Below are positions 37,791 to 46,317 of a stretch of 64,000 nt of DNA, one piece after another (positions within the stretch are counted from its first letter, which is position 1; each line of letters opens with the position of its first letter). Made by a program: the position numbers and the translations under genes. The notes beneath the pieces were generated by a model. That model worked only from the letters and a program-made list of their open reading frames with translations, searched no databases and was not told the origin of the DNA. The stretch lies in the NCBI GenBank assembly GCA_964455395.1, contig CAYVWB010000003.1, forward strand, positions 1 through 64,000, read 5' to 3'. Source of the DNA: CAYVWB01 sp964455395 (lineage in GTDB: Bacteria > Desulfobacterota > Desulfovibrionia > Desulfovibrionales > Desulfovibrionaceae).

Positions 37791-37817
37791 GCCGCCTTCT
37801 CCGGAAGGCGGCTTTTT
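37791..37817 (+). terminator. Rho-independent terminator
   Basis: GCCGCCTTC and GAAGGCGGC form a perfect 9-bp stem around TCCG, followed immediately by TTTTT. It closes the two-gene AT-richer cassette. Confidence 0.92.
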
Positions 37818-37878
37818 CGTCGCCCCGCACTCACCCTCCACCTTGCATCCACCCGACCTTTTCGAGTACCATGGCGGC

Positions 37879-38742
37879 ATGCGTTCTCGACCCCACACCC
37901 GGCAGCGCTGGCCGATGCTCGCCGCACTCTGCGTCGTCGCAACCTTGATGGCGTGTCTGTCGAATGGCGACGCGCACGCCGAGTCCCGCCCGCATCACGC
38001 AGCCGAGCCTCGCACCATCGTCCTTGCCTACGAGGACACGGCCCTGCCCCCCTACTACCTGGGCGAGACCAACGCCGTGCCCGCGGACAAACCCGGCATC
38101 AGCATCGAAATCCTCCGCATGCTGGACGCCGAGATGGAAGACGTCGCCTTCGTCTTCAAGCGCATGCCCTGGAAACGGTGCCTCTACGAACTGCAGAACG
38201 GCGTGGTGGACGCGGCCTTCCCCGGGAGTTTCAAGGAGGAGCGCACACGCATGGGCGTGTACCCCACCCTGGCGAACGGGCGCACCGATACAGCCAAATC
38301 CATGGTCGACCTGTCCTACTACCTCTATGTGCTGGAGGGCTCGCCCGTCACTTACGACGGCGAGGACATCCACACCCTCGAAGGGGGCGTGGTGGCTGCG
38401 CCCTTGGGGTACTCCATCAACGATGACCTGCGCGCCATGGGCGTGACCGTCGATGAAAGCGGCGACACCCTCGCCAACCTGCTGAAGCTCGTGCGCGGTC
38501 GCGCGGCGGCCATCGCCGTGCAGGATGTCACCGCGGACGCCCTCATCATGGACGACCCACGCTTCACGGACGTGCGTCGGCTGGAGCCGCCTTTGCGCTC
38601 CAAACCCAACTACCTCCTCTTCAGCCACCAGTTCATGGAGGAACACCCCGAACTGGCCCAACGCATCTGGAGCCGTCTGGCGGAGCTCGTCAAGGAAAAG
38701 ACGCCTGCACTGGCGCAGCGCTACCACGACGTTTCCGAGTGA
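37879..38742 (+). CDS. Exported family 3 solute-binding-like protein
   Basis: A 287-residue protein with a signal region (WPMLAALCVVATLMACLS, possibly a lipobox at LMAC) and a bacterial periplasmic binding fold: IVLAYEDTALPPYYLGE, GISIEILRMLDAEMEDVAFV, FKRMPWKRCLYELQNGVVDA and AAIAVQDVTADALI. The MPWKRxLxxLxxGxxDA element is typical of the small orphan binding proteins related to amino acid receptors. No transporter genes accompany it. The ATG at 37879 is chosen over a TTG at 37843 because the signal peptide follows directly; the ribosome site is weak either way. Confidence 0.82.
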   Translation: MRSRPHTRQRWPMLAALCVVATLMACLSNGDAHAESRPHHAAEPRTIVLAYEDTALPPYYLGETNAVPADKPGISIEILRMLDAEMEDVAFVFKRMPWKRCLYELQNGVVDAAFPGSFKEERTRMGVYPTLANGRTDTAKSMVDLSYYLYVLEGSPVTYDGEDIHTLEGGVVAAPLGYSINDDLRAMGVTVDESGDTLANLLKLVRGRAAAIAVQDVTADALIMDDPRFTDVRRLEPPLRSKPNYLLFSHQFMEEHPELAQRIWSRLAELVKEKTPALAQRYHDVSE

Positions 38743-38964
38743 CCGCTCCGAACACCTTGCGTCAAGCGGACAAGCCCTTTCCCCCCCGGCGCAACGCCCC
38801 GCACCACGCCGCCTCGAGTTCGAGGAGGCCCCACTCTTCCCCACAACCCCCTTTCTCTGGTAAGGTGTTTTCCTGAGGATCGTGACGCTCCCGACGCGAC
38901 CACCCCCGACCCCCATTGAACGCCTACGGAAGCCCCTGTCGCTTCCGCCGAAAGGAGCCCCGCC

Positions 38965-39549
38965 ATGGATATCGTAGACGCCTTGACGCACCACCACCAC
39001 ACGCTCCGCGCCCTCGCCGCCCAAGCCGAGGATGACCCCTCCGCTTTCGAGGAGTACCTCCGCCACCTCCAGGCCCACCACACCTTGGAGGAAAGATATT
39101 TCTACGACTTTCTGGAACGGAAGCCGGACGCCGAACACGACTCCCTGGAAGCCGTCAACGAACACCACATCATCGAGCTCATCATCAAGGACGCTGAAGA
39201 CTTCCCCCGCGAGCACAGCCGGTTCCCCATCAAGGTGGAAGGCCTTGCGGAGTACACCAACCACCACCTCGACGAGGAGGAGTTGGAGATCTTCCCCCTG
39301 GCGCGCACCCTCTTCCCCGCGGAAGAGCTCGCCGCCATGGGCGCACTCTTTCAGGAAGCCTTGGGCGTCCGCCTCGGGGAGGCGCTACCCCCGCCGGACC
39401 TCAAGCGCGCCGCAGCCCAACCACCTGCCGCCGACCCTGCCGACGCGGGCGAGCAGCCCTTGCCCATCGGCGTGAAACGACGCGGCAAACCCCGCGAATG
39501 CGGCGCCGCCTGCCCGGACCTCGGCATCGGCAGCCTCAGACCCGCCTAA
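38965..39549 (+). CDS. Hemerythrin HHE-domain protein with encapsulin-targeting-like C-terminus
   Basis: A 194-residue protein. Residues about 1-135 are a hemerythrin/HHE four-helix bundle that should bind a di-iron site: HHHHTLRAL, HLQAHHTLEERYFYDFLE, VNEHHIIELIIKDA and YTNHHLDEEELEIFPLA. A Pro/Ala-rich linker of about 45 residues (AAAQPPAADPADAGEQPLP) leads to the last residues CPDLGIGSLRPA. DLGIGSLR matches the cargo-loading peptide pattern of family 1 encapsulins and closely resembles the tail of the EncFtn in this window (SDLGIGKLAR). Hemerythrins are known encapsulin cargos in other bacteria. The encapsulin gene is about 16 kb away. GGAG precedes the ATG. Iron, oxygen or NO handling inside the shell is the likely role. 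Confidence 0.9.
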   Translation: MDIVDALTHHHHTLRALAAQAEDDPSAFEEYLRHLQAHHTLEERYFYDFLERKPDAEHDSLEAVNEHHIIELIIKDAEDFPREHSRFPIKVEGLAEYTNHHLDEEELEIFPLARTLFPAEELAAMGALFQEALGVRLGEALPPPDLKRAAAQPPAADPADAGEQPLPIGVKRRGKPRECGAACPDLGIGSLRPA

Positions 39550-39656
39550 CCCGGTTCCACCGGAAGGGGCGGCCATCCGCATGGACAGCCGCCCCGATAT
39601 AGCTCTGCTTCTCTTGCGTCGCGCCAGTTTCCGGCGCACTTGCCCTAGGCATGGCG

Positions 39657-39995
39657 CTACTGCCGCAGCCCCGTGTGCTGAGCGCTGTTTCTCGACTCCG
39701 TCTCACGACCCGCCTCGTCGACATCGCCGAATACATGGTCCTCCGGAAAAAACGCCGCCCCGGCTTCGCCTTGCAGCTCGGGGAAGGCGTAGAATATCTC
39801 CGGGGCGGCCGGATCGCCGGCCGCGAGCACCGCGCCCACACGCAGCGGCGCAAAACCTCCCTCGCCGTCCGGCTGCACCAGAATGCTCCAGGCGCCACAG
39901 TCCGGGTCCACGCAACCCTGGTTCTGACAACCGCCCGGCTGCTGCCCGATGACAAACACGCTGTCGCCCAGTCCATATTTCGTCTCGATGCGCAT
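39657..39995 (-). CDS. Small protein, KOW-like, unknown function
   Basis: A 112-residue protein. AAGGAGG five bases upstream fixes ATG 39995. The N-terminus TKYGLGDSVFVIGQQPG resembles the opening beta-hairpin of small KOW/SH3-like proteins (KYxxGDxVxVI) often found as hypotheticals. A cysteine cluster (GGCQNQGCVDPDCGAW) could bind metal. The C-terminal half (EIFYAFPELQGE, FFPEDHVFGDVDEAG) fits the same family pattern, where a short acidic end follows. It is convergent with the hemerythrin gene. No specific role is assigned. Confidence 0.7.
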   Translation of the reverse strand: MRIETKYGLGDSVFVIGQQPGGCQNQGCVDPDCGAWSILVQPDGEGGFAPLRVGAVLAAGDPAAPEIFYAFPELQGEAGAAFFPEDHVFGDVDEAGRETESRNSAQHTGLRQ

Positions 39996-40160
39996 GCGCG
40001 CCTCCTTGTGCGTATGATGATTCAATAGCACACAGGTAACGCCTTGTGGCGGGTGGTCAACCCGGCGCGCGTGGTCAAACCCGACGCGCGTGGCCGGGGC
40101 CAAGTCGAGACGCGATACAGCAGGCGAACAAGGGAGGCGGGGGGGAAGAATGCGGGGGGC

Positions 40161-41507
40161 TTACAGCTGATCCAGAAGCTTCTGCGCCTTGTCGAAGCCG
40201 GGGTTGAGCGAGAGGGCGGCTTTGGCGTACTTGCGCGCCAAGTCGCGTTTGCCCGCGCGGGAGAAGATGAGGCCGAAGTTGTAAGCGATGACGGGGTCTT
40301 GCCTGTAGAACTCGGCGTTGAGGTCCAGCGCGCGATCGAGGAAGGTGGCGGCCAGTTCCAGGTCGCGTCCTTCCGCATAAGCCAGCGCGATGTTGTACAT
40401 GAGGTTTTCGTCGTCCGGAGAAATCTTCTGTGCTTTCTTGTATTCCTGGATGGCTTCCTTCCAACGTCCTTGGCGACGCAGGGTGATGCCCAGGGAGTTG
40501 AACGTTTTGATGTCGGATTTGTCCAACATGTCGCCCTTCAGCTCCAAGGCCTTGCGGTAGTAGATGATCGCCTTTTCGGGGTCCTTTTTCTCATAGATGC
40601 CCGCGATCTTGGCGGAGACGTCCTCGATGAAGTTCATGGCCTCTTTCTTGGCCTGGTTGATGGCGTTTTCGAAGAGGCTCTCGGCTTCCTCGACATTGCC
40701 GAGCTCAACGTGGATGCCGCCCATGTCGACTTTGCGCTCCACGTTCAACGGGGAGAGCTTGTCCAATTTGCGCAGGTAGCGCAGCTGGTTTTCCCTGTCG
40801 CCCTCCTCTTCGTAGAACTGCGCCAACTTTTTCAGCGGATCCATGAAGAGCGCAGCGTTTTCGCTGGCGGACTCGTAGGCTTCCACGGCGCGTTTCTTGT
40901 CCCCCATGGCCTTGTAGGCGTCGCCCATGAGGAGGTAGCCCGCAGCAGAGTTGGGCTTGAGCTCCAGGATGTCGTCAACCAGCTTGAGAGTCTCGTCGAT
41001 GCGGCCTTGAGCAAGCATGTTCTTGGCGTTGTCGATGTATCGACCGATCTTGCCTTGTGGCTTCACGGTAAAGGCCATTTTCTCGATGAGCACGTTCATG
41101 GAAATGGGCTTTGAGATGAAGTTGTCCGCGCCGATTTCATGCAGAAGCACAAGGCGTTGGCGATCCGCTTCCCCTGTGAGAACGACCACCTTGACATCGA
41201 ATGCGTTCTTGATTTGCTTGATGAGAAAACTTGTTTCACGGTGGTTGAAGGTTCGTTCGATAAAAACAAGCACCTTCTTGCGCCGCAGGGTCGTGTCACG
41301 CACCACACGCAGAATGTGACTTTCATCCGTGACAGCCGTTATACAGTCGTCACTGACGGCAAGCTGCTTATGAATCGTGCTTCGCAACACGGAGATGAAC
41401 GTGGCGTCAGTACTGGCGACAACGAAACCACCTTGTTCTTTCTTGATGAAATCAACAACGGTGTTTTCATATTGCTTCAGCTTCATATCGACTTTGTGGG
41501 CGACCAT
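40161..41507 (-). CDS. Pseudo-receiver plus TPR-repeat protein
   Basis: A 448-residue cytoplasmic protein. Residues about 25-150 form a receiver-like domain (GFVVASTDATFISVLRSTI, KKVLVFIERTFNHRE, VKVVVLTGEADRQR, DNFISKPIS). The conserved Lys and Thr are present, but the phosphoacceptor Asp position holds Glu (FIE), so it probably does not take phosphate and may mimic the active state. From residue 155 on come about seven tetratricopeptide repeats (for example GYLLMGDAYKAMGDKKRAVE, AYNFGLIFSRAGKRDLARKY). The ATG at 41507 has GGAG six bases upstream. A near-consensus promoter lies 45-73 bases upstream. The role is probably protein-protein scaffolding in signalling. Confidence 0.87.
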   Translation of the reverse strand: MVAHKVDMKLKQYENTVVDFIKKEQGGFVVASTDATFISVLRSTIHKQLAVSDDCITAVTDESHILRVVRDTTLRRKKVLVFIERTFNHRETSFLIKQIKNAFDVKVVVLTGEADRQRLVLLHEIGADNFISKPISMNVLIEKMAFTVKPQGKIGRYIDNAKNMLAQGRIDETLKLVDDILELKPNSAAGYLLMGDAYKAMGDKKRAVEAYESASENAALFMDPLKKLAQFYEEEGDRENQLRYLRKLDKLSPLNVERKVDMGGIHVELGNVEEAESLFENAINQAKKEAMNFIEDVSAKIAGIYEKKDPEKAIIYYRKALELKGDMLDKSDIKTFNSLGITLRRQGRWKEAIQEYKKAQKISPDDENLMYNIALAYAEGRDLELAATFLDRALDLNAEFYRQDPVIAYNFGLIFSRAGKRDLARKYAKAALSLNPGFDKAQKLLDQL

Positions 41508-41915
41508 CTGCAGCTCCGTCGCAACCTTTCGGCGCAGTGTTATTCCTTGATTTTATAGAACGATATTGAAATCTTGTCAATATTCTACGCCATATTTAAC
41601 CACTCCATGCACCCTGATTGCAGCGATTGATCCGTCCACGGAGCGCCAACGCTTCAGGGAGCTTGTCCTTGTATTGTCGAAGCATTCATGCTAGCGGAAA
41701 GAGCTATGGCGCTTGGTGACGCCACCTTGCATGGTGTTGCATCACTCTGGAAGCCGGAGCGCTGCTTTCACTTCGATACCACTCGCAGGACGACTTGGCT
41801 TCACGTTCTTTCTTTTCATCTGTACCGATGGCGTTCATACGTTCAGTCGCACGAACGACACTGCTTTCTCTCTGCATTGGCGCATACCGGCGCCGGATTC
41901 CCACGGAGAGTGCGC
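41508..41915. other. Divergent intergenic region, AT-rich left half
   Basis: 408 bases between the TPR gene and the diguanylate cyclase. The left part (41540-41600) is AT-rich and carries a strong minus-strand promoter. In the right part the diguanylate cyclase frame is open upstream of its chosen start, but I see no ribosome site there. Confidence 0.6.
41552..41580 (-). promoter_or_regulatory. Near-consensus sigma-70 promoter for the pseudo-receiver/TPR gene
   Basis: On the minus strand TTGACA (41580-41575) and TATAAA (41557-41552) are separated by exactly 17 bases. Transcription should start about 40 bases before the ATG at 41507. Confidence 0.85.
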
Positions 41916-43235
41916 ATGGCAAGGCATGATACCAAAATCCTCGGCGGTCGCCTCCGCATACTACATGACCAGCTCTCTCGTGCGTACGCGCAGGGGGACG
42001 CCAACGCCATGCGCGCCGCCCTCCATGACCTTGCCGACTTGGCCAAGATGCATGACGCCAAGACGTCGGAGTTCTCTTCATGTCCGGCAATGGCCTCCGA
42101 ACCCGACGCGTCATCTGTCGATATGGAGTTTTCTTCCGACGCAACACGCTCCGCCATGTTGTCGCTACGAGCAGCAGCGGACAGTCTTGTCGCGAACTAC
42201 CATCATTCGCTGCAGACGTTCCAGCGGTTCCGCAAAGCCGTATCTGTACTGCAACAAGCGACTTGCTTCAGTGAAACACCGGATATACTGGAGCAATTAC
42301 GTGAGCTCTTCGACCTGAAAGCCTTTACCCTCGCCTTGGGAGAGGAAGCCTATGGCTCCGTGGCGTCACCACACTGCCCCGTGCTCCCCGAAGCGACGTT
42401 GCAGTCCGTCACAAAGCAGTTGCAACAACGCCACAGCGAACACAAGGCGCAATACATCGGATCCGTGGAGAAATGCGTCCACATCGCCCCAGCCATTGCC
42501 GAGCTGACGGCGCATGCTCCGGAGGGATCATGCTTTGTCGCCCTGCTGACTCCCGCAGGCACGACAGCCCCGCCCGGCCTGGCCATTCTGCTGGACTCCC
42601 GCCCGGACCGGTACTCACCATCCCAAGCAACAGATTTTCTTGAGCATTTTATCAATGTCATGGGCCAGACCGTCCTCGAGATGCTGGATCGCGAGCTCCT
42701 CACGCGCAGCCACGCCGTGGACGACCTGACAGGAGCCCATACCCGCGCCCACCTCATGCGCCACGGCGCTCGCCTGGTGCGCCAAGCAGAAACCCACGGC
42801 GAACCCCTGACTGCGCTGTTCCTGGACATGGACCGCTTCAAGCCCATCAACGATACTTACGGCCACGACGCCGGCGATGCGGTGTTGCGCGCAGTGGGTC
42901 GCCTGATGCAATCCCTGAGCCGACAGCACGACCTGGTGGCGCGGCTCGGCGGCGACGAATTCGTTGCGCTGCTACCCCACACCACGCTCCAAGGGGCGGA
43001 ATCGCTACGGTTGCGACTGCAGGATGAACTCGCCGCCCTTACCCTGGCGGACGTGGCGGACGTGGCGGACGAGACGCCCCTCGCGGCGTCCATCGGCGTC
43101 GCCTTGCGCGCACCCGGACAGGACCTGGGGGCGTTGCTGAACGCGGCGGATAAGGCCATGTACGCCGAAAAACACGCGCAACCCGGCCGCAAGGCCACCC
43201 CCCCTGAACAGGACAAGAGCGACGACTACGTGTAA
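41916..43235 (+). CDS. Diguanylate cyclase (GGDEF) with GAF/DUF484-like sensor
   Basis: A 439-residue protein predicted to make cyclic di-GMP. The N-terminal third is helical. The middle (about residues 95-250) has the look of a GAF/DUF484 domain (CFSETPDILEQLRELFDLKA, GLAILLDSRPDRYSPSQATD). The GGDEF domain follows: DDLTGAHTRAHLMRHGA, LFLDMDRFKPINDTYGHDAG and the intact active site ARLGGDEF. RQHD five residues before GGDEF is a canonical inhibitory I-site (RxxD), so product feedback is expected. GGAGAG is five bases before ATG 41916. A 9-bp array at 43046-43072 encodes a repeated Ala-Asp-Val. No membrane segment is seen. Confidence 0.9.
   Translation: MARHDTKILGGRLRILHDQLSRAYAQGDANAMRAALHDLADLAKMHDAKTSEFSSCPAMASEPDASSVDMEFSSDATRSAMLSLRAAADSLVANYHHSLQTFQRFRKAVSVLQQATCFSETPDILEQLRELFDLKAFTLALGEEAYGSVASPHCPVLPEATLQSVTKQLQQRHSEHKAQYIGSVEKCVHIAPAIAELTAHAPEGSCFVALLTPAGTTAPPGLAILLDSRPDRYSPSQATDFLEHFINVMGQTVLEMLDRELLTRSHAVDDLTGAHTRAHLMRHGARLVRQAETHGEPLTALFLDMDRFKPINDTYGHDAGDAVLRAVGRLMQSLSRQHDLVARLGGDEFVALLPHTTLQGAESLRLRLQDELAALTLADVADVADETPLAASIGVALRAPGQDLGALLNAADKAMYAEKHAQPGRKATPPEQDKSDDYV
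43046..43072. repeat. 9-bp tandem array inside the diguanylate cyclase gene
   Basis: Three in-frame units, GGCGGACGT, GGCGGACGT and GGCGGACGA, giving repeated Ala-Asp-Val in the GGDEF domain between the active site and its C-terminus. Confidence 0.85.
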
Positions 43236-43547
43236 TCATTGAAATCTTGGCGAGGACGGTTGCAATTCCGCGCTTTCCATAGTATGCGATTTGTGCGGGC
43301 GATCTTGCAGGATAGTGTTGTCAGCCGTGGATACTGCAACAGAACGCGATCCGCTCGCATTGAAACATTGGTGGCGCTTTGGCGAGATGGTCGCCGTCGC
43401 ACACGACGCCAACGCCGTCGCCATGGACGCCACGGCATAACGCGCGAACTCTGCGCCGGCGTTGATGCACGCATGGCGTGACAGCATTCGAACGTCGTCT
43501 GGTCGCACAGACGCATGGCGACTCGCAGACCCCCAGGAGGGAATCTC
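43236..43547. other. Intergenic region, no gene seen
   Basis: 312 bases between the diguanylate cyclase and the next exported protein. No reading frame with a ribosome site, and only weak promoter-like sequences (TTGTGC with TAGTGT near 43290-43320). Confidence 0.5.
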
Positions 43548-44030
43548 ATGAAACGGTTTCATCTGGCATTCCTGATTGCGTTGGCAAGCGTTCTCCTCGT
43601 TGCTCCCCTTGCGTTCGCGCAGGCAGACAAGCACTGGATCGAAGCCGAAGGCCACGTGGTCTATCAAGATGAACGCGATGACGTGGTGCGCAAGAACTTC
43701 GTCGCCTACCGCGACGTCTTCTTCATGGACTACGAAAAGAAAGTAGGCCACTATATCTGCAACTTCGAAAAAGTGCAGAGCCAGATCCCCGTAACTGTCA
43801 TTCGCTCCCTGAAAAAAGACCCCTTCACGAAAAAGGTCACTGTCACGGACAACCGTGGCGAAACCTTCGTCACCTTTGTGGACCGCGACCTCAGCTGGGC
43901 GCTGACAAACATGCGGCACCTGGAAGTTCGCTACTACAACGACATCACCAAACGCATGGAAAGCGGCTTCATCCTTGGTCAGGAAATTCAGGAAATCCAT
44001 TTCAACGACACCTCCAAAGTCACTTTCTGA
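43548..44030 (+). CDS. Small exported protein of unknown function (possible paralogue of 24089-24520)
   Basis: A 160-residue protein with a clear signal peptide (FLIALASVLLVAPLAFAQ, cleaved after AFA). The mature part is beta-rich: HWIEAEGHVVYQDERDDVVR, FVAYRDVFFMDYEKKVGHYI and VTVTDNRGETFVTFVDRDL. The C-terminus LEVRYYNDITKRMESGFILG followed by IQEIHF resembles the end of the exported protein at 24089-24520 (LTFEFYDRTRG, then VKKVVF). AGGAGG precedes ATG 43548. No known domain or neighbour-based role. Confidence 0.8.
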   Translation: MKRFHLAFLIALASVLLVAPLAFAQADKHWIEAEGHVVYQDERDDVVRKNFVAYRDVFFMDYEKKVGHYICNFEKVQSQIPVTVIRSLKKDPFTKKVTVTDNRGETFVTFVDRDLSWALTNMRHLEVRYYNDITKRMESGFILGQEIQEIHFNDTSKVTF

Positions 44031-44392
44031 CCCCGGACGCCAAGCACGCGGGGCGCCCCCACGCGTCGCGACAACACAACGCCCATGAAGACGCAGGCCT
44101 GCTCAACGCCGAGCCTCGTCTCCTGGGCGCTGTGTTGTCTACACTGTCAGCGGGCTCGGCGACGTATACGTGCATGCCGTCCAACCCTCGCAGCCCGACT
44201 GCTTGCGTTCGCTCCACGCCGGAGCCGTTCATGACGAAGGCGACGCTCCCCGCGCACTCTTCCCTTGAACGATGACGGCGCTTGCCCCCCTTCACGCCAG
44301 CCATGCGCCGTCCAGCCGCCTCCGACGTCTCCCACTCCCCCGAGAATCCACCGGATCATGGAAAACCCGGCTGTGACACAGTCGACTCGACC

Positions 44393-45595
44393 ATGGCCAC
44401 GCCGCCTGGCGTCCTTCGGGCGTTCGTCCATGGCATGATGGCGCCTGGAGCCGGCGAGTGGATTGCCGGCGCCAAACACCGTGGCGCCATGGTGATGCTG
44501 CTCTTCTTCGCCGCCATGATCTGGGGTGGGTGGGCGCTTGTCGAAACGCTGCTCGCCGTCATGGATATCGCCTTGGAAGCCATGGGCGCAGGCGAACAAG
44601 GCAACGCCGGCGGCTCCAGCCTGCAAGTTGTCCATCTGGGCGGCGCATTTCTCACGCTTCTGGCGCTATGGCTCTGGGGGATGGCTTCCGCCGTGGACGT
44701 CACGGCGCAGCGACGCCGCGCGCTCGGCATGAAGGCTGCGCCCCACCCGGGCTGGGGCGTCTTCATGAGCTGGCTGGCCCCCGGCGCGGGCCAGATAGCC
44801 CTTGGCGAACGTCGCCTCGGCTGGATTCTGCTCTGTCTCTACTTTATCGCGACGCCCGCCATCGTCACCACCTTCGCCGGCCTGGAGGCGCTTCTCGGGC
44901 AGGTTTGGGAGGATCCCTCACGCTATGCCGAAAACCCGGCCTCGGTCCAGGCGCTCGTCAAGGAGGTCGGCCTGCAGGTCAGCATGAGCCCGGCGCGTCT
45001 GCTGCAAAGCCTCGCGAAAGGCGCGGCCATCGCGATGTATTGCGCCGTCGCGATACGCTGCAGCGCGACCGTCCCGGCGGCCGACCCGCATTGGAGCGAC
45101 ACGCCCATGGCGCGGGCCCTGGGATATTTCGTACTCGGGTATGTCTGCCCCGGCGCCGGCCAGCTCCTCCAGGGCCGCAACGCCTGGGGGTGGCGTCTCT
45201 TCGGCGCGTATTACGGCGCCACCGGAATGCTGGCCATCGGCTTCAACATGGGCCTGCTGAGCGCGGACACGGCTTCGTCGTTGTCCTTGGTCCCCACACT
45301 CGTCATGGTCGCCGCCATGCTCGACGCCCCAATCAGGACGTTCACCCGTCATGACATCGCGTGCGCCAAGCTCGCCACCAGGGAGACGACGCCTCCGCCG
45401 CCACCCGCCACACCGCCATCCATGGCCCCTGTCAATTCTGATGCGCGGACTGCGCGAGTTCCGGTCAACACCGAGCTGGTGGGCGAAAGCTTCCGCTTTC
45501 CGGAGGATTGGAATGATGAGGGAGCCTACCCTGCGACCTCAGGGGAGGACGCCCCGCGGCTGAGCCAGCTTGCTTCGACCAGAAAGAAAGGATAG
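44393..45595 (+). CDS. Polytopic membrane protein with three PGAG repeats
   Basis: A protein of about 400 residues with roughly six to seven membrane segments. Three copies of one motif stand out, each followed by a Gly-containing turn and a hydrophobic helix: APGAGEWIAGAKHRGAMVML, APGAGQIALGERRLGWILLC and CPGAGQLLQGRNAWGWRLFG. This PGxGQ-loop-helix unit is typical of small TM2-like membrane proteins, here apparently triplicated. The C-terminal 80 residues are Pro-rich and cytosolic-looking (TPPPPPATPPS). The start is uncertain: ATG 44393 puts the first motif near the N-terminus as in related proteins; ATG 44303 is also possible. No function is assigned. It is followed by a lipoprotein gene 39 bases later. 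Confidence 0.75.
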   Translation: MATPPGVLRAFVHGMMAPGAGEWIAGAKHRGAMVMLLFFAAMIWGGWALVETLLAVMDIALEAMGAGEQGNAGGSSLQVVHLGGAFLTLLALWLWGMASAVDVTAQRRRALGMKAAPHPGWGVFMSWLAPGAGQIALGERRLGWILLCLYFIATPAIVTTFAGLEALLGQVWEDPSRYAENPASVQALVKEVGLQVSMSPARLLQSLAKGAAIAMYCAVAIRCSATVPAADPHWSDTPMARALGYFVLGYVCPGAGQLLQGRNAWGWRLFGAYYGATGMLAIGFNMGLLSADTASSLSLVPTLVMVAAMLDAPIRTFTRHDIACAKLATRETTPPPPPATPPSMAPVNSDARTARVPVNTELVGESFRFPEDWNDEGAYPATSGEDAPRLSQLASTRKKG

Positions 45596-45634
45596 TTTCT
45601 CTTGAAATTATCATAAAATTCTCTGGAGGTGCTC

Positions 45635-46189
45635 TTGACTTTCTCACCATTCCGGATGCTTGCGTTGATGGCGGTCGCTGGCGCGCTGCTCACGGGCTGC
45701 GCCGCCTCCACCGAGTATTATCACCCCAAGAAACCCACCGGCGTCTGGGACGCCGACTACCTGCACTGTCGTGACGCTGCGGACTGGCTCATCAAGACGG
45801 GCCGCAATCAGACTCCGACCCTGGAATCTGAGATTGCGCACTGCATGCAGGCGAAAGGGTACGTGTATGACGCCGAAATGCCCGCCCCCGCTCATGAAGA
45901 AGCAATGGCCGAGGCGACGGACGACTCCGAAACGGAATACAACATTCTGGAGTCAACATGGCATTCCCAGACCTTGGCAGAGCAACGCAGAGCTTATCTG
46001 CTCGGAACCAATGTGCCTGGCGTGTTCATCCGTAAGCATGAGACGCCGCAAGGCACATGGTGGCGCGTTCTTGTAGGTCAGCATGAACGATTGTCTGGCG
46101 CCAAACAGATTCAGTACGATCTGTGGCAAAACTATGGATTGCGGTATACCTACATTGTGAAGCGTGATGGCGGATATGACATTCCTTGA
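45635..46189 (+). CDS. Lipoprotein with SPOR-like C-terminus
   Basis: A 184-residue lipoprotein with signal MLALMAVAGALLTGCAAS, where LTGC is a textbook lipobox. The start is most likely TTG 45635, five bases after GGAGG; the GTG at 45629 overlaps that site and ATG 45656 is a fallback. The middle has two conserved-looking Cys (LHCRDAADW, AHCMQAKGYVYD) with the pattern of small outer-membrane-associated lipoproteins. Residues about 110-184 (WHSQTLAEQRRAYLLGTNVP, TWWRVLVGQHERLSGAKQIQ) look like a SPOR domain, which binds denuded peptidoglycan. It lies 39 bases after the membrane protein gene. Confidence 0.78.
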   Translation: MTFSPFRMLALMAVAGALLTGCAASTEYYHPKKPTGVWDADYLHCRDAADWLIKTGRNQTPTLESEIAHCMQAKGYVYDAEMPAPAHEEAMAEATDDSETEYNILESTWHSQTLAEQRRAYLLGTNVPGVFIRKHETPQGTWWRVLVGQHERLSGAKQIQYDLWQNYGLRYTYIVKRDGGYDIP

Positions 46190-46317
46190 TACGGACCCAT
46201 AAGATCATGAAGCATTGTTGGTCATCGTCAATGCATGAAGAGCAGTGACACTCCACAGGAATGCGATGACCTTTCGCGTTTTGACCGCGCCACAATGGCG
46301 CGCGCTCGACATGTGTG

